DNA of 64,000 bases from Lachnospiraceae bacterium (GCA_009911175.1 QXWX01000004.1:74614-138613); one strand, 5' to 3'. Counted from the stretch's first letter, positions 9,325-16,702 are shown. Made by a program: numbers and translations. The notes: generated from the sequence alone by a model not told the origin.

Positions 9325-9349
9325 ACTTTAAAGCGTTGCGCTTTAAAGT
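9325..9349. promoter_or_regulatory. Operator-like inverted repeat in the putP leader
   Basis: ACTTTAAAGCG (9325-9335) and CGCTTTAAAGT (9339-9349) form a perfect 11-bp inverted repeat with a 3-nt spacer. It lies just downstream of the expected putP transcription start, with a further half-site-like TTAAAGTG beside it. This geometry suits a dimeric repressor; the protein is unknown. Confidence 0.55.
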
Positions 9350-9367
9350 ATTAAAGTGCTCTGTCAT

Positions 9368-9396
9368 AGTTTAACACGGAGTTTCCTCCGTGTCAA
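9368..9396 (-). promoter_or_regulatory. putP promoter overlapping the attachment core
   Basis: On the minus strand TTGACA (9391-9396) and TAAACT (9368-9373) are 17 nt apart. The spacer holds the dyad ACACGGAG-TTTC-CTCCGTGT. The -35 box and most of the spacer belong to the 18-bp direct repeat that borders the integrated element. Confidence 0.65.
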
Positions 9397-9397
9397 C
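9380..9397. repeat. Attachment core, putP side (attL)
   Basis: AGTTTCCTCCGTGTCAAC, identical over all 18 nt to 11752-11769. Flanking bases differ on both sides, so the repeat is exactly bounded. Confidence 0.85.
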
Positions 9398-9512
9398 TTG
9401 TTATTTATAGAAATCCTGCATTTTCGGGCATTGTTCAACTATTTTATGTATTACCAGTGTATGATTCAGTTTGATGTAACAACATGAAATGTTGAACACA
9501 TTGAACTAATTA

Positions 9513-9541
9513 TTTACAAGTAATCAAAATGATGTTATAAT
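9513..9541 (+). promoter_or_regulatory. Promoter of the antitoxin RNA
   Basis: TTTACA (9513-9518) and TATAAT (9536-9541) with 17 nt between them, directed at the 3' end of the toxin gene. No open frame with a start follows closely enough to suggest an mRNA. Confidence 0.75.
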
Positions 9542-9547
9542 CATACA

Positions 9548-9645
9548 TGTAAAAGGAGTGACCGCCCACAAAGTGGTTAACCTCCCGGATTATCGTTACA
9601 ATAAACCTACCCAGGCGGCCAAGCACAAGGTAGGTTTATTTATTT
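9548..9645 (+). ncRNA. Antisense antitoxin RNA of the type I system
   Basis: About 100 nt predicted from the promoter at 9513-9541 to the hairpin at 9601-9639. It converges with and overlaps the 3' end of the toxin mRNA, the arrangement of TxpA/RatA-type systems in Firmicutes. It contains AACCTCCC, which is complementary to the GGGAGG of the toxin ribosome binding site, so besides 3' duplex formation it could also mask translation. The transcript ends are inferred from signals. Confidence 0.68.
9601..9639. terminator. Bidirectional terminator shared by toxin and antitoxin
   Basis: ATAAACCTACC and GGTAGGTTTAT are perfectly complementary 11-nt arms around a 17-nt loop, with T-rich sequence on the plus side. 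Both convergent transcripts would end here. Confidence 0.7.
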
Positions 9646-9738
9646 TCGCTTGTTGTTCCTATTATCTATATAGGCAAGCAGCGCAAGCAGAAATGAACCG
9701 CCTAAGAATAACAGGCTTAAGACTTCATATGTATCCAT
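9640..9738 (-). CDS. Hol_Tox-like type I toxin, 32 residues
   Basis: A tiny membrane peptide, MDTYEVLSLLFLGGSFLL at the N-terminus, then a short helix end and the basic tail NRNNKRK. This is the pattern of the putative holin-like toxins (Pfam Hol_Tox): a short Y-E-x-LSL lead, one membrane helix, then Y-I-D and a Lys/Arg tail. The ATG at 9736-9738 has GGGGAGGT 7 nt upstream, a very strong site, as expected for a toxin held off by RNA. Its promoter is at 9809-9837. Overexpression of such peptides disrupts the membrane; here it may stabilise the integrated element. Confidence 0.85.
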   Translation of the reverse strand: MDTYEVLSLLFLGGSFLLALLAYIDNRNNKRK

Positions 9739-9808
9739 TTGCACCACCTCCCCTCTTTTTCAAGTGTAGGGAGGCTTTCCACCTTGTAACACGATCACTC
9801 CGTAATAG

Positions 9809-9837
9809 ATTCTACCATATCTATTTACTCATGACAA
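9809..9837 (-). promoter_or_regulatory. Toxin promoter
   Basis: On the minus strand TTGTCA (9832-9837) and TAGAAT (9809-9814), spacing 17. The -35 box overlaps the end of the HTH gene, so the toxin mRNA would start about 60-70 nt before its ATG. Confidence 0.7.
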
Positions 9838-10461
9838 CTCATATAACGCCCACATGAGAATAAAAAAAGCAATAGCAAGGATTCCTCCGGCTACTGCTCT
9901 TATTTGGCTATATGGCTGATTCTGCTTTCTTCCCATGCAGGAAGCTGTAGTATTTCTTATCGAACTCCGCAAGCGCTTTTTTATGTGCGTCAAATACATC
10001 TGCCTTTGTTCCAGAAGCTGCCCTATTTTAATTTTTATTGTCTGCAATTCTGACAAATGCTGTTTTGCATTCATACCGCTACTCCCTTCCAAGTCGATTA
10101 AGTCTGTTACTTGCACATCCAGAGCCTTGGCGATCTTGCCGATTGTTACCGGCTTCACCTTTTTACCAGTGAGCGCATTCATTGTCGTTGCTTTTGATAA
10201 TCCTGACTTCCCTACTAATTCCTTAGTTGTCATGCAGGCCGTGGCCAGAGCAATCTGTAATTTCTGTTTGTTAATCTTCATCTCTTCACCTTCCTTTTCC
10301 TGCTGCAAGAGAGCATCATCTAAAGTATCCAGAAGAGCGATAGCCTCTTCAAACCTGTATTCAGATATCAGCCTGACTGCTTCCTCTTCAACCTGCGTCC
10401 TGTGGTCAAGTTCTTCCTGCATCCTTCTGATCTCTTCAATCTTCCTGTCTATCTTCTTCAT
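9829..10461 (-). CDS. HTH regulator of the integrative element with predicted C-terminal membrane helix
   Basis: The 210-residue frame has three parts: a charged coiled-coil N-terminus (1-58, MKKIDRKIEEIRRMQEELDH), a Cro/C1-type helix-turn-helix (about 61-125, with TTKELVGKSGLSKATTMNAL and IGKIAKALDVQVTDLI), and a C-terminal linker ending in one hydrophobic helix (about 186-207, GGILAIAFFILMWALYEL). It probably controls the divergent integrase. The ATG at 10459-10461 has GGGAG upstream. A second in-frame ATG at 10279-10281 (MKINKQKLQ) also has a good AGGAAGGTGAAGAG before it, so a shorter form starting at the HTH may be made. Confidence 0.75.
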   Translation of the reverse strand: MKKIDRKIEEIRRMQEELDHRTQVEEEAVRLISEYRFEEAIALLDTLDDALLQQEKEGEEMKINKQKLQIALATACMTTKELVGKSGLSKATTMNALTGKKVKPVTIGKIAKALDVQVTDLIDLEGSSGMNAKQHLSELQTIKIKIGQLLEQRQMYLTHIKKRLRSSIRNTTASCMGRKQNQPYSQIRAVAGGILAIAFFILMWALYELS

Positions 10462-10525
10462 AGGTTCTCTCTCCCTTCCAATACTTCCACACGCCCGGCA
10501 GCGTAAGGAAAGGGGATCGTTATTT

Positions 10526-11581
10526 ATGAAATTACCAAACAGTTTTGGCTCTGTCCATAAATTGCCGGGTAACCAGCGCAATCCGTGGAGAGTGCGAAAA
10601 ACAAATGGCTGGGTTGGGGATCCAGAGAGCGGAATCTGTAAACAGCAGTACATCACTATCGGATATTATCCAACGCAAAAGGAGGCGCTGCAGGCACTGG
10701 CGGAATATAATGCTAACCCTTATGATCTCTCTGCCAGCACAATTACATTTGAGGAAGTCTATGCGAAGTGGTCAGAAGAACATTTTAAAACACTTGGGGC
10801 ATCAACCATACGTGGATGGAAAAGCGCATTCAGCTACTGCAAGCCCATATACCAAATGCGCATGAAAGATATCCGGGTAAATCACCTGGAGCAGACGATC
10901 AAAAATGCCGATGTTGGAGATAACACAAAACGGCGAATGAAAAGTCTGTTCAACCTGATTTACAAATATTCCATGAAACATGAGATTGTAGATAAAAATT
11001 ACGCACAGCTCTGCGATAGTGTCAAAGAGCCAGAACCAGAAATTATCCGGATTCCATTTTCTGATCTGGAAATCCAAAAACTATGGGACAATATCCAAGT
11101 ACCTTTCGCAGATATGGTATTGATCGGGATATACACAGGATTCCGACCCCAGGAATTATCCATACTTCAAATAGATGATATTGATCTGGATTTGTGGACA
11201 ATCACTGGCGGTCTGAAAACCGATGCAGGAAAGAACAGGATTGTTCCCATTCATCCACGGATCAGGGAGCTTGTACAGCAAAACTATGACCGGGCCGGAA
11301 AAATGAACAGCAATTACCTTTTTAATGATGAAAGCGGACAGAGTGCACTTTTGAATTATGGAAGGTACTCCAGAAGGTTCAGCAAAATAATGAAACGATT
11401 GAACATGACGCATAAGCCGCACGATACCCGGCACTCTTTCATTACTCTGGCAAAAACTGCAGGTGTAAACGAATATATCTTAAAACTAATTGTTGGTCAT
11501 GCGGTAGAGGACATTACAGAAAAAATATATACCCATAGGAGCATCGAAGATCTGCATCGTGAAATTCAGAAAATCAAATAA
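10526..11581 (+). CDS. int: Tyrosine recombinase/integrase
   Basis: Site-specific integrase of 351 residues. The N-terminal part (about 1-60) looks like an arm-type DNA-binding domain, followed by a core-binding helical domain (about 65-165) and the catalytic domain. Catalytic residues are all visible: Arg in YTGFRPQEL, Lys in GGLKTDAGK, His-x-x-Arg in HDTRHSFITLA, His in LIVGHAVEDITEK and the nucleophile Tyr in KIYTHRS. The frame is open upstream to 9935, but that is the antisense of the HTH gene; the ATG at 10526 gives the normal family length. A strong terminator follows directly. The cognate core is probably the 18-bp repeat at 9380 and 11752. Confidence 0.95.
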   Translation: MKLPNSFGSVHKLPGNQRNPWRVRKTNGWVGDPESGICKQQYITIGYYPTQKEALQALAEYNANPYDLSASTITFEEVYAKWSEEHFKTLGASTIRGWKSAFSYCKPIYQMRMKDIRVNHLEQTIKNADVGDNTKRRMKSLFNLIYKYSMKHEIVDKNYAQLCDSVKEPEPEIIRIPFSDLEIQKLWDNIQVPFADMVLIGIYTGFRPQELSILQIDDIDLDLWTITGGLKTDAGKNRIVPIHPRIRELVQQNYDRAGKMNSNYLFNDESGQSALLNYGRYSRRFSKIMKRLNMTHKPHDTRHSFITLAKTAGVNEYILKLIVGHAVEDITEKIYTHRSIEDLHREIQKIK

Positions 11582-11631
11582 AAAAAGGCTATACCGGAAT
11601 CAAAAAAATGCTTTCCTGGTATAGCCTTTTT
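11582..11631 (+). terminator. Terminator after the integrase gene
   Basis: AAAAAGGCTATACC and GGTATAGCCTTTTT are complementary 14-nt arms; the stem starts at the integrase stop and ends in T's. The A-run on the other side allows function in both directions. Confidence 0.85.
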
Positions 11632-11751
11632 GCTATTCAAATTTGTGTATTATGTGTGTATTATCTATGCAATCTAACAGCATTTTACACAATCTTTAAC
11701 ATTGAACAAACGCTGTAAATACGCTATTTCTTAGAATTACAATGTGTTCAA

Positions 11752-11769
11752 AGTTTCCTCCGTGTCAAC
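11752..11769. repeat. Attachment core, mgsA side (attR)
   Basis: Second exact copy of AGTTTCCTCCGTGTCAAC. It lies 24 nt from the mgsA stop codon. TGTTCAA abuts it on the element side. Here TTGACA has no suitable -10 box. Confidence 0.85.
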
Positions 11770-11793
11770 CCATACTGTTTCCCTCGAATATCT

Positions 11794-12270
11794 CTATTTC
11801 ATCCTTTCAACCCGGTCTTGAATGGTCTTGTTGAAATTCTCGATCTTCCGGCTGTACGGCTCGCTCATGTACTTCGAGCTCAGCATAAAGTCCGCTGTCG
11901 CCAGATTGTTCGCGATCGGGATATCATACACCACCGCAATACGCAGCAGCGCCTTTACATCCGGATCATGAGGCTGTGCTTCCAGCGGATCCCACAAAAA
12001 GATCATAAAATCAATCTTCCCCTCCACGATCTTCGCACCGATCTGCTGGTCGCCGCCCAGCGGACCGCTGCAATAGCCCTTTACCGGCAGCCCCGTCTTT
12101 TCCGCGATCAGCTTTGCCGTCGTCCCGGTGCCGCAGAGGAAATGTCCTTTCAGGATCTCTTTATTCTTATCGCACCAGTCCACCAGCTCCTGCTTCTTAC
12201 CATCGTGTGCCACCAAAGCAATGTTCTTAGCCTTGCCGATCTCCATTGTTACAAAATTTTCATTTAACAT
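11794..12270 (-). CDS. mgsA: Methylglyoxal synthase
   Basis: Converts dihydroxyacetone phosphate to methylglyoxal and phosphate, a glycolytic bypass under phosphate limitation. The 158-residue product shows the phosphate-binding and catalytic motifs LVAHDGKK, GTGTTAKLI, SGPLGGDQQIG, and the highly conserved FLWDPLEAQPHDPDVKALL with the catalytic Asp residues. ATG at 12270 follows AGGAGG. Between it and the upstream ABC exporter lies a set of hairpins (12287-12359). Confidence 0.97.
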   Translation of the reverse strand: MLNENFVTMEIGKAKNIALVAHDGKKQELVDWCDKNKEILKGHFLCGTGTTAKLIAEKTGLPVKGYCSGPLGGDQQIGAKIVEGKIDFMIFLWDPLEAQPHDPDVKALLRIAVVYDIPIANNLATADFMLSSKYMSEPYSRKIENFNKTIQDRVERMK

Positions 12271-12286
12271 TTTGAATACCTCCTTT

Positions 12287-12359
12287 TATGTAACCACTTG
12301 CGCGGCAAGTGATTGCCATCTTGCCCGCCATCTGCGAAGCAGATTTTCCATGCGGGCAA
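12287..12359. repeat. Hairpin cluster upstream of mgsA, related to 52131-52193
   Basis: CACTTGC-GCG-GCAAGTG forms a 7-bp hairpin (12295-12311), followed by TTGCCCGC/GCGGGCAA arms (12321-12328, 12352-12359) enclosing ATCTGC-GAA-GCAGAT. The part TATGTAACCA plus hairpin plus GATTGCC recurs upstream of the ACT-domain gene with different but still paired stem bases. Confidence 0.65.
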
Positions 12360-12395
12360 TTCCCGTTCCATCATTTTCCATCATTTTCCAATCTG

Positions 12396-13973
12396 TCAGT
12401 TCATCTGTTCCATGGTATCAAACCGGACAGACGCCAGCGCCCCCATCACTGCAGTTACTATGATACTATAAATCAGTATGATTGGAAAGACCAAATTGAC
12501 GTGGATCAGTATCCCCGCCGCAACCGCAGCCATCCCCCCGATCCCGATGATAAACATCTGGAGGAGAATCCGGATGATATCCTGCCCGGTCTTTCCCAGG
12601 AAATCCCCGACCAGGCACTGGGCAACCACCCTGGTATACATCTTATTTGCCTGCAGCACCGTATAGATCAGGATCGTCATCAGGATCAGCCCCGGAGATA
12701 CGCCCCACACCGCCCCCATGGGGACGCAGAGCACGATCCCGTCCACAAATGCTTTTACATGCTCCATCAGTGTCGCGTACCAGAGCTTTTTAAAAGGCGT
12801 ATCCGGGATCAGGAACAGATAGGGGCTTTTCAGCTCCGTTTCCCATTTTCCCGTGATTCCCGAAAATACCAGTGTCATGTAAGCCGTCATTCCCAGCAGA
12901 AAAAGCTGGGGAACCTCTGTCCGTCCAACGTTCTGCCTGAGGGCGAACGCCATGACCGCGGAGGCTACCAGGTTGATGACAGTAGCCTTGGTAAAAATAA
13001 ACCACCGTTCCTTTTTGTATTCCAGAAGCTGCCGGTAAAAGACCGCCTTCGCTCCGCTTGCCCGGTAATCCCCCGAGATCCGGCGGAACTTCCGTTTCTT
13101 CTCCCCGATGCCGGTGACCATCTCACCGCTGTTTTGCTTCCGCTTCATCTCCGCGTAATCATCCGCAAATTTCGCCGCGTCTTCATAATAGGCTCCTTCG
13201 CAGCGCATATGCTTCGCCGTCAGAAACGCGGCTGCCACCGTACAGACATACAGAGCCGTACAGACCATATTCAGGTTCGTGGGGCCCGTCAGGATCAACC
13301 GGTAAGCCGCAATATTCCAGCCCACTACGGGGATCATCTGCAGTCCCGGCCAGTCAAAGAAGGCGGAAACCGTCGCCAGGCTGAAGCCCTCCCGGCGGAA
13401 ATACAGAACAAGAAACAAAGTCATTGCTCCGAGAAAGATTTTGATCCCCAGACTCAGTCCTTTCATGAACCGTTCCGGCAGCGTTTCATTTGTATACATG
13501 AATACCATCACGCTGACTTCCAGCAAAAGCTCCAGGATGCACCCCACAATGAAGAACAGCGCCATTCTCCAGGGCTCCACACTGAATACGGTCACCCCGG
13601 CCAGCACGAACAGCAGACTGACGACCACTGAGGTCAGATAGTTCATCCAGGCGCTGTGGATCAGGATCAGCTTTGGGCTGATCGGGGCCGGAAACACAAA
13701 ATGCGGATGCGCCTGCCGAAATATGACTCCTTTTCTGGATGAATAAGCGAGAAAATCCGACAGGAAAATGTAGATCGTCCACACGGAGACCAGAGCGATC
13801 AGGCCGTCCGCGGAATCAAACCGCAGCTCCGTCACCAGCTTTCCCACCATAAACAGGACATAGACCGCGTAAACCCCGAGTAAAATGATGAGGATCAAAG
13901 TGACCGGTTTTTTCAGCGCCCGCTTTACGTTATTGACAAAAGACCGCCAGGTCAGATATAACAATGCCCTCAT
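12396..13973 (-). CDS. ABC exporter membrane subunit (large permease)
   Basis: Integral membrane protein of 525 residues with about ten hydrophobic segments and a cytoplasmic charged loop near residues 265-300 (KFADDYAEMKRKQNSGEM). It is the membrane partner of the ATPase encoded just upstream, whose stop overlaps this start by 4 nt (ATGA). The pattern fits the putative ABC exporter family common in Clostridia (ABC-2-like). The substrate cannot be told. Confidence 0.82.
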   Translation of the reverse strand: MRALLYLTWRSFVNNVKRALKKPVTLILIILLGVYAVYVLFMVGKLVTELRFDSADGLIALVSVWTIYIFLSDFLAYSSRKGVIFRQAHPHFVFPAPISPKLILIHSAWMNYLTSVVVSLLFVLAGVTVFSVEPWRMALFFIVGCILELLLEVSVMVFMYTNETLPERFMKGLSLGIKIFLGAMTLFLVLYFRREGFSLATVSAFFDWPGLQMIPVVGWNIAAYRLILTGPTNLNMVCTALYVCTVAAAFLTAKHMRCEGAYYEDAAKFADDYAEMKRKQNSGEMVTGIGEKKRKFRRISGDYRASGAKAVFYRQLLEYKKERWFIFTKATVINLVASAVMAFALRQNVGRTEVPQLFLLGMTAYMTLVFSGITGKWETELKSPYLFLIPDTPFKKLWYATLMEHVKAFVDGIVLCVPMGAVWGVSPGLILMTILIYTVLQANKMYTRVVAQCLVGDFLGKTGQDIIRILLQMFIIGIGGMAAVAAGILIHVNLVFPIILIYSIIVTAVMGALASVRFDTMEQMN

Positions 13974-14668
13974 CGCTTCTCACCGCCCGTCATCTCAAAG
14001 AACAGGTCGTCCAGATCCTTTTCCCCGACGTCCTCTTTTCGATAGGAACCGATGATATGGCTCTGATCCATCACGAACATGACGTCCCACAGCTCCTCCA
14101 CCATCTCCAGCATATGGGTGCTGATCAGCACGGTCACTCCCTGGTCCCGCAGCTCCAGCACTACCTTTTTCAGTTCCTTGATGGCCTGGGGATCCAGCCC
14201 CACCATGGGCTCGTCCAGCAGGATCACCCGGGGCTTGATGGCCAGGGCGCAGCAGATGCTGACCTTCTGCATCATTCCCTTAGACAGTTCATTCCCCAGC
14301 TTATCCTGCTTGTCGGCCAGTTCAAAGCGCTCAAATAATGTCTGTACCTCTTCGTCCGTAATAGTACTGGAATATGCCTTCCGGATATATTCCACATGCT
14401 CCCGAACCGTCAGGGCGTCAAACATGGCCGGGATCTCCGGCACATATCCGAAGATCTTCTTCGCCTCCAATGACCTGGAAGACATTCCCTGGATCCCGAT
14501 CCTGCCCTGATACCGCAGGAGCCCTGCAATACTTTTGATGATCGTGGATTTTCCGGCGCCGTTGGGGCCAAGCAGGATCCCCACCTGGCCGTCCGGCACG
14601 AAAAAGCTGACCTTATCCACAGCCAGATGCTTTCCGTATGATTTACTCAATTCCTGAATCTCTAACAT
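13970..14668 (-). CDS. ABC transporter ATP-binding protein
   Basis: ATPase of 232 residues that energises the adjacent permease. Motifs in order: Walker A GPNGAGKST (about 34-42), Q-loop near GYVPEIPAM, signature ELSKGMMQKVSICCAL, Walker B VILLDEPMVGLDP, and switch His in LISTHMLEM. The signature LSKGM is the variant usual for ABC-2 exporters of the drug/bacteriocin-resistance type. Directly coupled to the permease gene. Confidence 0.94.
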   Translation of the reverse strand: MLEIQELSKSYGKHLAVDKVSFFVPDGQVGILLGPNGAGKSTIIKSIAGLLRYQGRIGIQGMSSRSLEAKKIFGYVPEIPAMFDALTVREHVEYIRKAYSSTITDEEVQTLFERFELADKQDKLGNELSKGMMQKVSICCALAIKPRVILLDEPMVGLDPQAIKELKKVVLELRDQGVTVLISTHMLEMVEELWDVMFVMDQSHIIGSYRKEDVGEKDLDDLFFEMTGGEKR

Positions 14669-14771
14669 GATTTCTTCCGCCTTCTTTATCTATCTGCCGC
14701 AATTTCCCGCTGTACACAGAGGAAATATCCCTCCCTGCGGGGACAGTCATGCCTGCCGGCCCGCCTGAATT

Positions 14772-15686
14772 TTACAGTTCTTCCGCATTTTCCGACTCCT
14801 CATCTTCGATTTCAATAGGATCGTAATACCGGATCAGCGCCTGAGTTCCCAGATCGCCCATGCCTTCCGCTTCCAATTCCTCACAGCCTGCAAGCACGGT
14901 GCTTAAAACGTCAAGTGAAAGTCCGCTCATATTTGCCTCGATCAGGGCCAGCCGCATGTCTTTGATAAAATGCTTCATAAAAAATCCCGGCGCAAAGTCC
15001 TCCTTCACGATCTTGGGTCCCAGGCTGTCCAACTGTCTGCTGCCCGCCGCGCCTGCGGATACCGATCGCAGCAGCGTGTCCGGATCCAGTCCTTTTTCCC
15101 TGGCATAGGCAATGGCCTCGCATACGCCTGAGAGCGCTCCGGCGATCATGATCTGGTTGGCCAGCTTGCAGTGCTGTCCACAGCCCGCCTTTCCCTGATA
15201 ATTGATGTTGGTCCCCATGGCCTCAAAAAGAGGCATGCAGGCTTCAAAGTCCGCCTGATCACCGCCCACCAGAATGGAGAGGGTCCCTGCTTTCGCCCCG
15301 GTATCTCCCCCGGTCACCGGCGCGTCCAGAACATGGCAGCCCTTTTTGCCGCCCTCCTGATAGATCTTTTCCGCAAGCTGGGGGCTGGTGGTCGTCATGT
15401 CGATCAGATAAGCTCCCTCTTTTACATGGTCCAGGATATTTCCCTCATCAAAATAAACCTCTTCCACGTCCTGCGGAAATCCCACGATGGTGATCACTGC
15501 GTCCCGGTCTTTTACACAGTCCGCAATGCTTTCGTGAAACACCGCGCCCTCGCCGATCACATCCTCCACCTTGGATCTGGTCCTTGCATAGATGTGCAGG
15601 TCAAAGCCTGCCTTCATCAAATTGCGCACCATGGATTTTCCCATGATCCCCACGCCGATAAATCCAATACTTTGTATCTCTCCCAA
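14772..15686 (-). CDS. NAD(P)-dependent dehydrogenase of the 3-hydroxyisobutyrate / tartronate semialdehyde reductase family
   Basis: Beta-hydroxyacid dehydrogenase of 304 residues. The Rossmann motif GFIGVGIMG is at 8-16, the substrate-binding DAPVTGGDTGAKAGTLSILV at about 122, and the catalytic Lys region GFFMKHFIKDMRLAL near 238. Members reduce tartronate semialdehyde, succinic semialdehyde or similar acids; the exact substrate cannot be told. The last 15 residues are acidic and extra to the family. It stands between the ABC exporter and a beta-helix protein on the same strand. Confidence 0.88.
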   Translation of the reverse strand: MGEIQSIGFIGVGIMGKSMVRNLMKAGFDLHIYARTRSKVEDVIGEGAVFHESIADCVKDRDAVITIVGFPQDVEEVYFDEGNILDHVKEGAYLIDMTTTSPQLAEKIYQEGGKKGCHVLDAPVTGGDTGAKAGTLSILVGGDQADFEACMPLFEAMGTNINYQGKAGCGQHCKLANQIMIAGALSGVCEAIAYAREKGLDPDTLLRSVSAGAAGSRQLDSLGPKIVKEDFAPGFFMKHFIKDMRLALIEANMSGLSLDVLSTVLAGCEELEAEGMGDLGTQALIRYYDPIEIEDEESENAEEL

Positions 15687-15804
15687 TGTTCTGCCCTCCG
15701 TATTTTCTATATAAACTGCCTTCTTTCAAACGACCACTGCTCTCACACAAACCGCTCTTCGAGAGGTCCTGCCGCCCTGTCTGCCTCCTCTGGGTCAGTA
15801 GCCA

Positions 15805-16476
15805 TCAGTCCTCTGCTTTTTCCACAATCTCTCCCTGCTTCTTGTAGATGCTGCCGCCGGGAACAAATCCCCGGACCGAGGACAGCGGGTAGATATTCGT
15901 ATGCGCCCCGATAACGGTTCCCGGATTGAGGACGCTGCCGCAGCCTACCTCCACCTCGTCTCCCAGCATGGCGCCGAACTTTTTCATCCCGGTCTCAATC
16001 CTTTCATCCAAAGCCTTCACCACCACCAGCTTCTTATCCGACTTTACATTGGAGGTAATGGAGCCTGCGCCCATATGAGCCTTATAGCCCAAAATGGAAT
16101 CGCCCACATAATTATAATGGGGAACCTGCACCTTATTGAACAGAATCACATTTTTCAGCTCCGTAGAATTTCCTACTACCGCGCCTTCTCCCACAATGGC
16201 ATTTCCCCGAATAAACGCGCAGTGGCGGACCTCCGCATCCTTTCCGATGATGGCCGGACCGTTGATAAATGCGGTGGGCGCCACCTTCGCCGACCTGGCA
16301 ATCCAGATATTCTCTCCCCGTCTCTCATACTCCTCCGGTGAAAGCGTGGCTCCAAGCTCCAGGATAAACGCGCTGATCCTGGGGAGCACCTCCCACGGAT
16401 AGGTGACCCCGTCAAACAGGGTTGCCGCAATGGTTTCCTCTAAAGTGTAAAGTTCCTGTACGGTTAATGCTTTCAT
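15805..16476 (-). CDS. Left-handed beta-helix (hexapeptide) protein, sugar-nucleotide transferase-like
   Basis: Protein of 223 residues with hexapeptide repeats over about 75-205 (for example IWIARSAKVAPTAFINGPAI and IGKDAEVRHCAFIRGNAIVG), like the acetyltransferase half of GlmU-type enzymes. It lacks the nucleotidyltransferase domain. The start is the ATG at 16474-16476 with AGGAG 6 nt upstream; the frame is open to 16614 but that part overlaps the palindromic repeat. Probably a coenzyme A-dependent acyltransferase or UDP-GlcNAc pyrophosphorylase-related protein; substrate unknown. Confidence 0.83.
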   Translation of the reverse strand: MKALTVQELYTLEETIAATLFDGVTYPWEVLPRISAFILELGATLSPEEYERRGENIWIARSAKVAPTAFINGPAIIGKDAEVRHCAFIRGNAIVGEGAVVGNSTELKNVILFNKVQVPHYNYVGDSILGYKAHMGAGSITSNVKSDKKLVVVKALDERIETGMKKFGAMLGDEVEVGCGSVLNPGTVIGAHTNIYPLSSVRGFVPGGSIYKKQGEIVEKAED

Positions 16477-16500
16477 AGTGATCTCCTTATGATTGTTTAT

Positions 16501-16702
16501 AAAATTGCCACCTGTACGGTTGGATGATCTAAAGATCATCCAACCTGCGCATTCATTCGCAAAATCCGTGCTATTGCACTCTCGCGTCTGCTGATGCAGC
16601 CGCATTTTGCTCATTCATGCGTAGGTTGCTAATCCGAGCTATCAGTTTTATTGCAATAAATTGCATAAAACTGATAGTTCGGATTGCAACCGTACAAGTT
16701 AG
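16501..16702. repeat. Composite palindromic element behind topB, family CCTGTACGGTTG
   Basis: Bounded by CCTGTACGGTTG (left) and CAACCGTACAAG (right). Inside are three further hairpins: GGTTGGATGATC-TAAA-GATCATCCAACC (16519-16545), an imperfect pair CGCATTCATTCGCAAAAT / ATTTTGCTCATTCATGCG, and ATCAGTTTTA / TAAAACTGAT around TTGCAATAAATTGCA. The right end runs into the topB stop codon. The outer arms and the TTGCAAT core match the element at 25081-25183. Confidence 0.72.

Larger units (their letters stand above)
9380..11769. mobile_element. Small integrative element with integrase, HTH regulator and type I toxin-antitoxin
   Basis: An exact 18-bp direct repeat flanks 2.37 kb that contains a tyrosine integrase (10526-11581), a divergent HTH protein (9829-10461) and a Hol_Tox-like toxin with antisense RNA (9513-9837). 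Motifs of the form TTGAACA/TGTTCAA lie near both ends (9432, 9492, 9501, 11702, 11745) and could be integrase arm sites. No relaxase, replication, capsid or terminase gene is present, so transfer would depend on other elements. Outside the repeats the host genes mgsA and putP are intact. The boundaries are seen in the sequence; mobility is inferred. Confidence 0.82.

Noticed and set aside
9935..10525. Upstream extension of the integrase frame
   Set aside because: It is antisense to the HTH gene, has Cys/Ser-rich nonsense composition, and would make the integrase 200 residues too long.
12309..13631. Long plus-strand frame opposite the ABC permease
   Set aside because: His/Arg/Gln-rich composition typical of an antisense shadow; the minus-strand permease has clear membrane helices.
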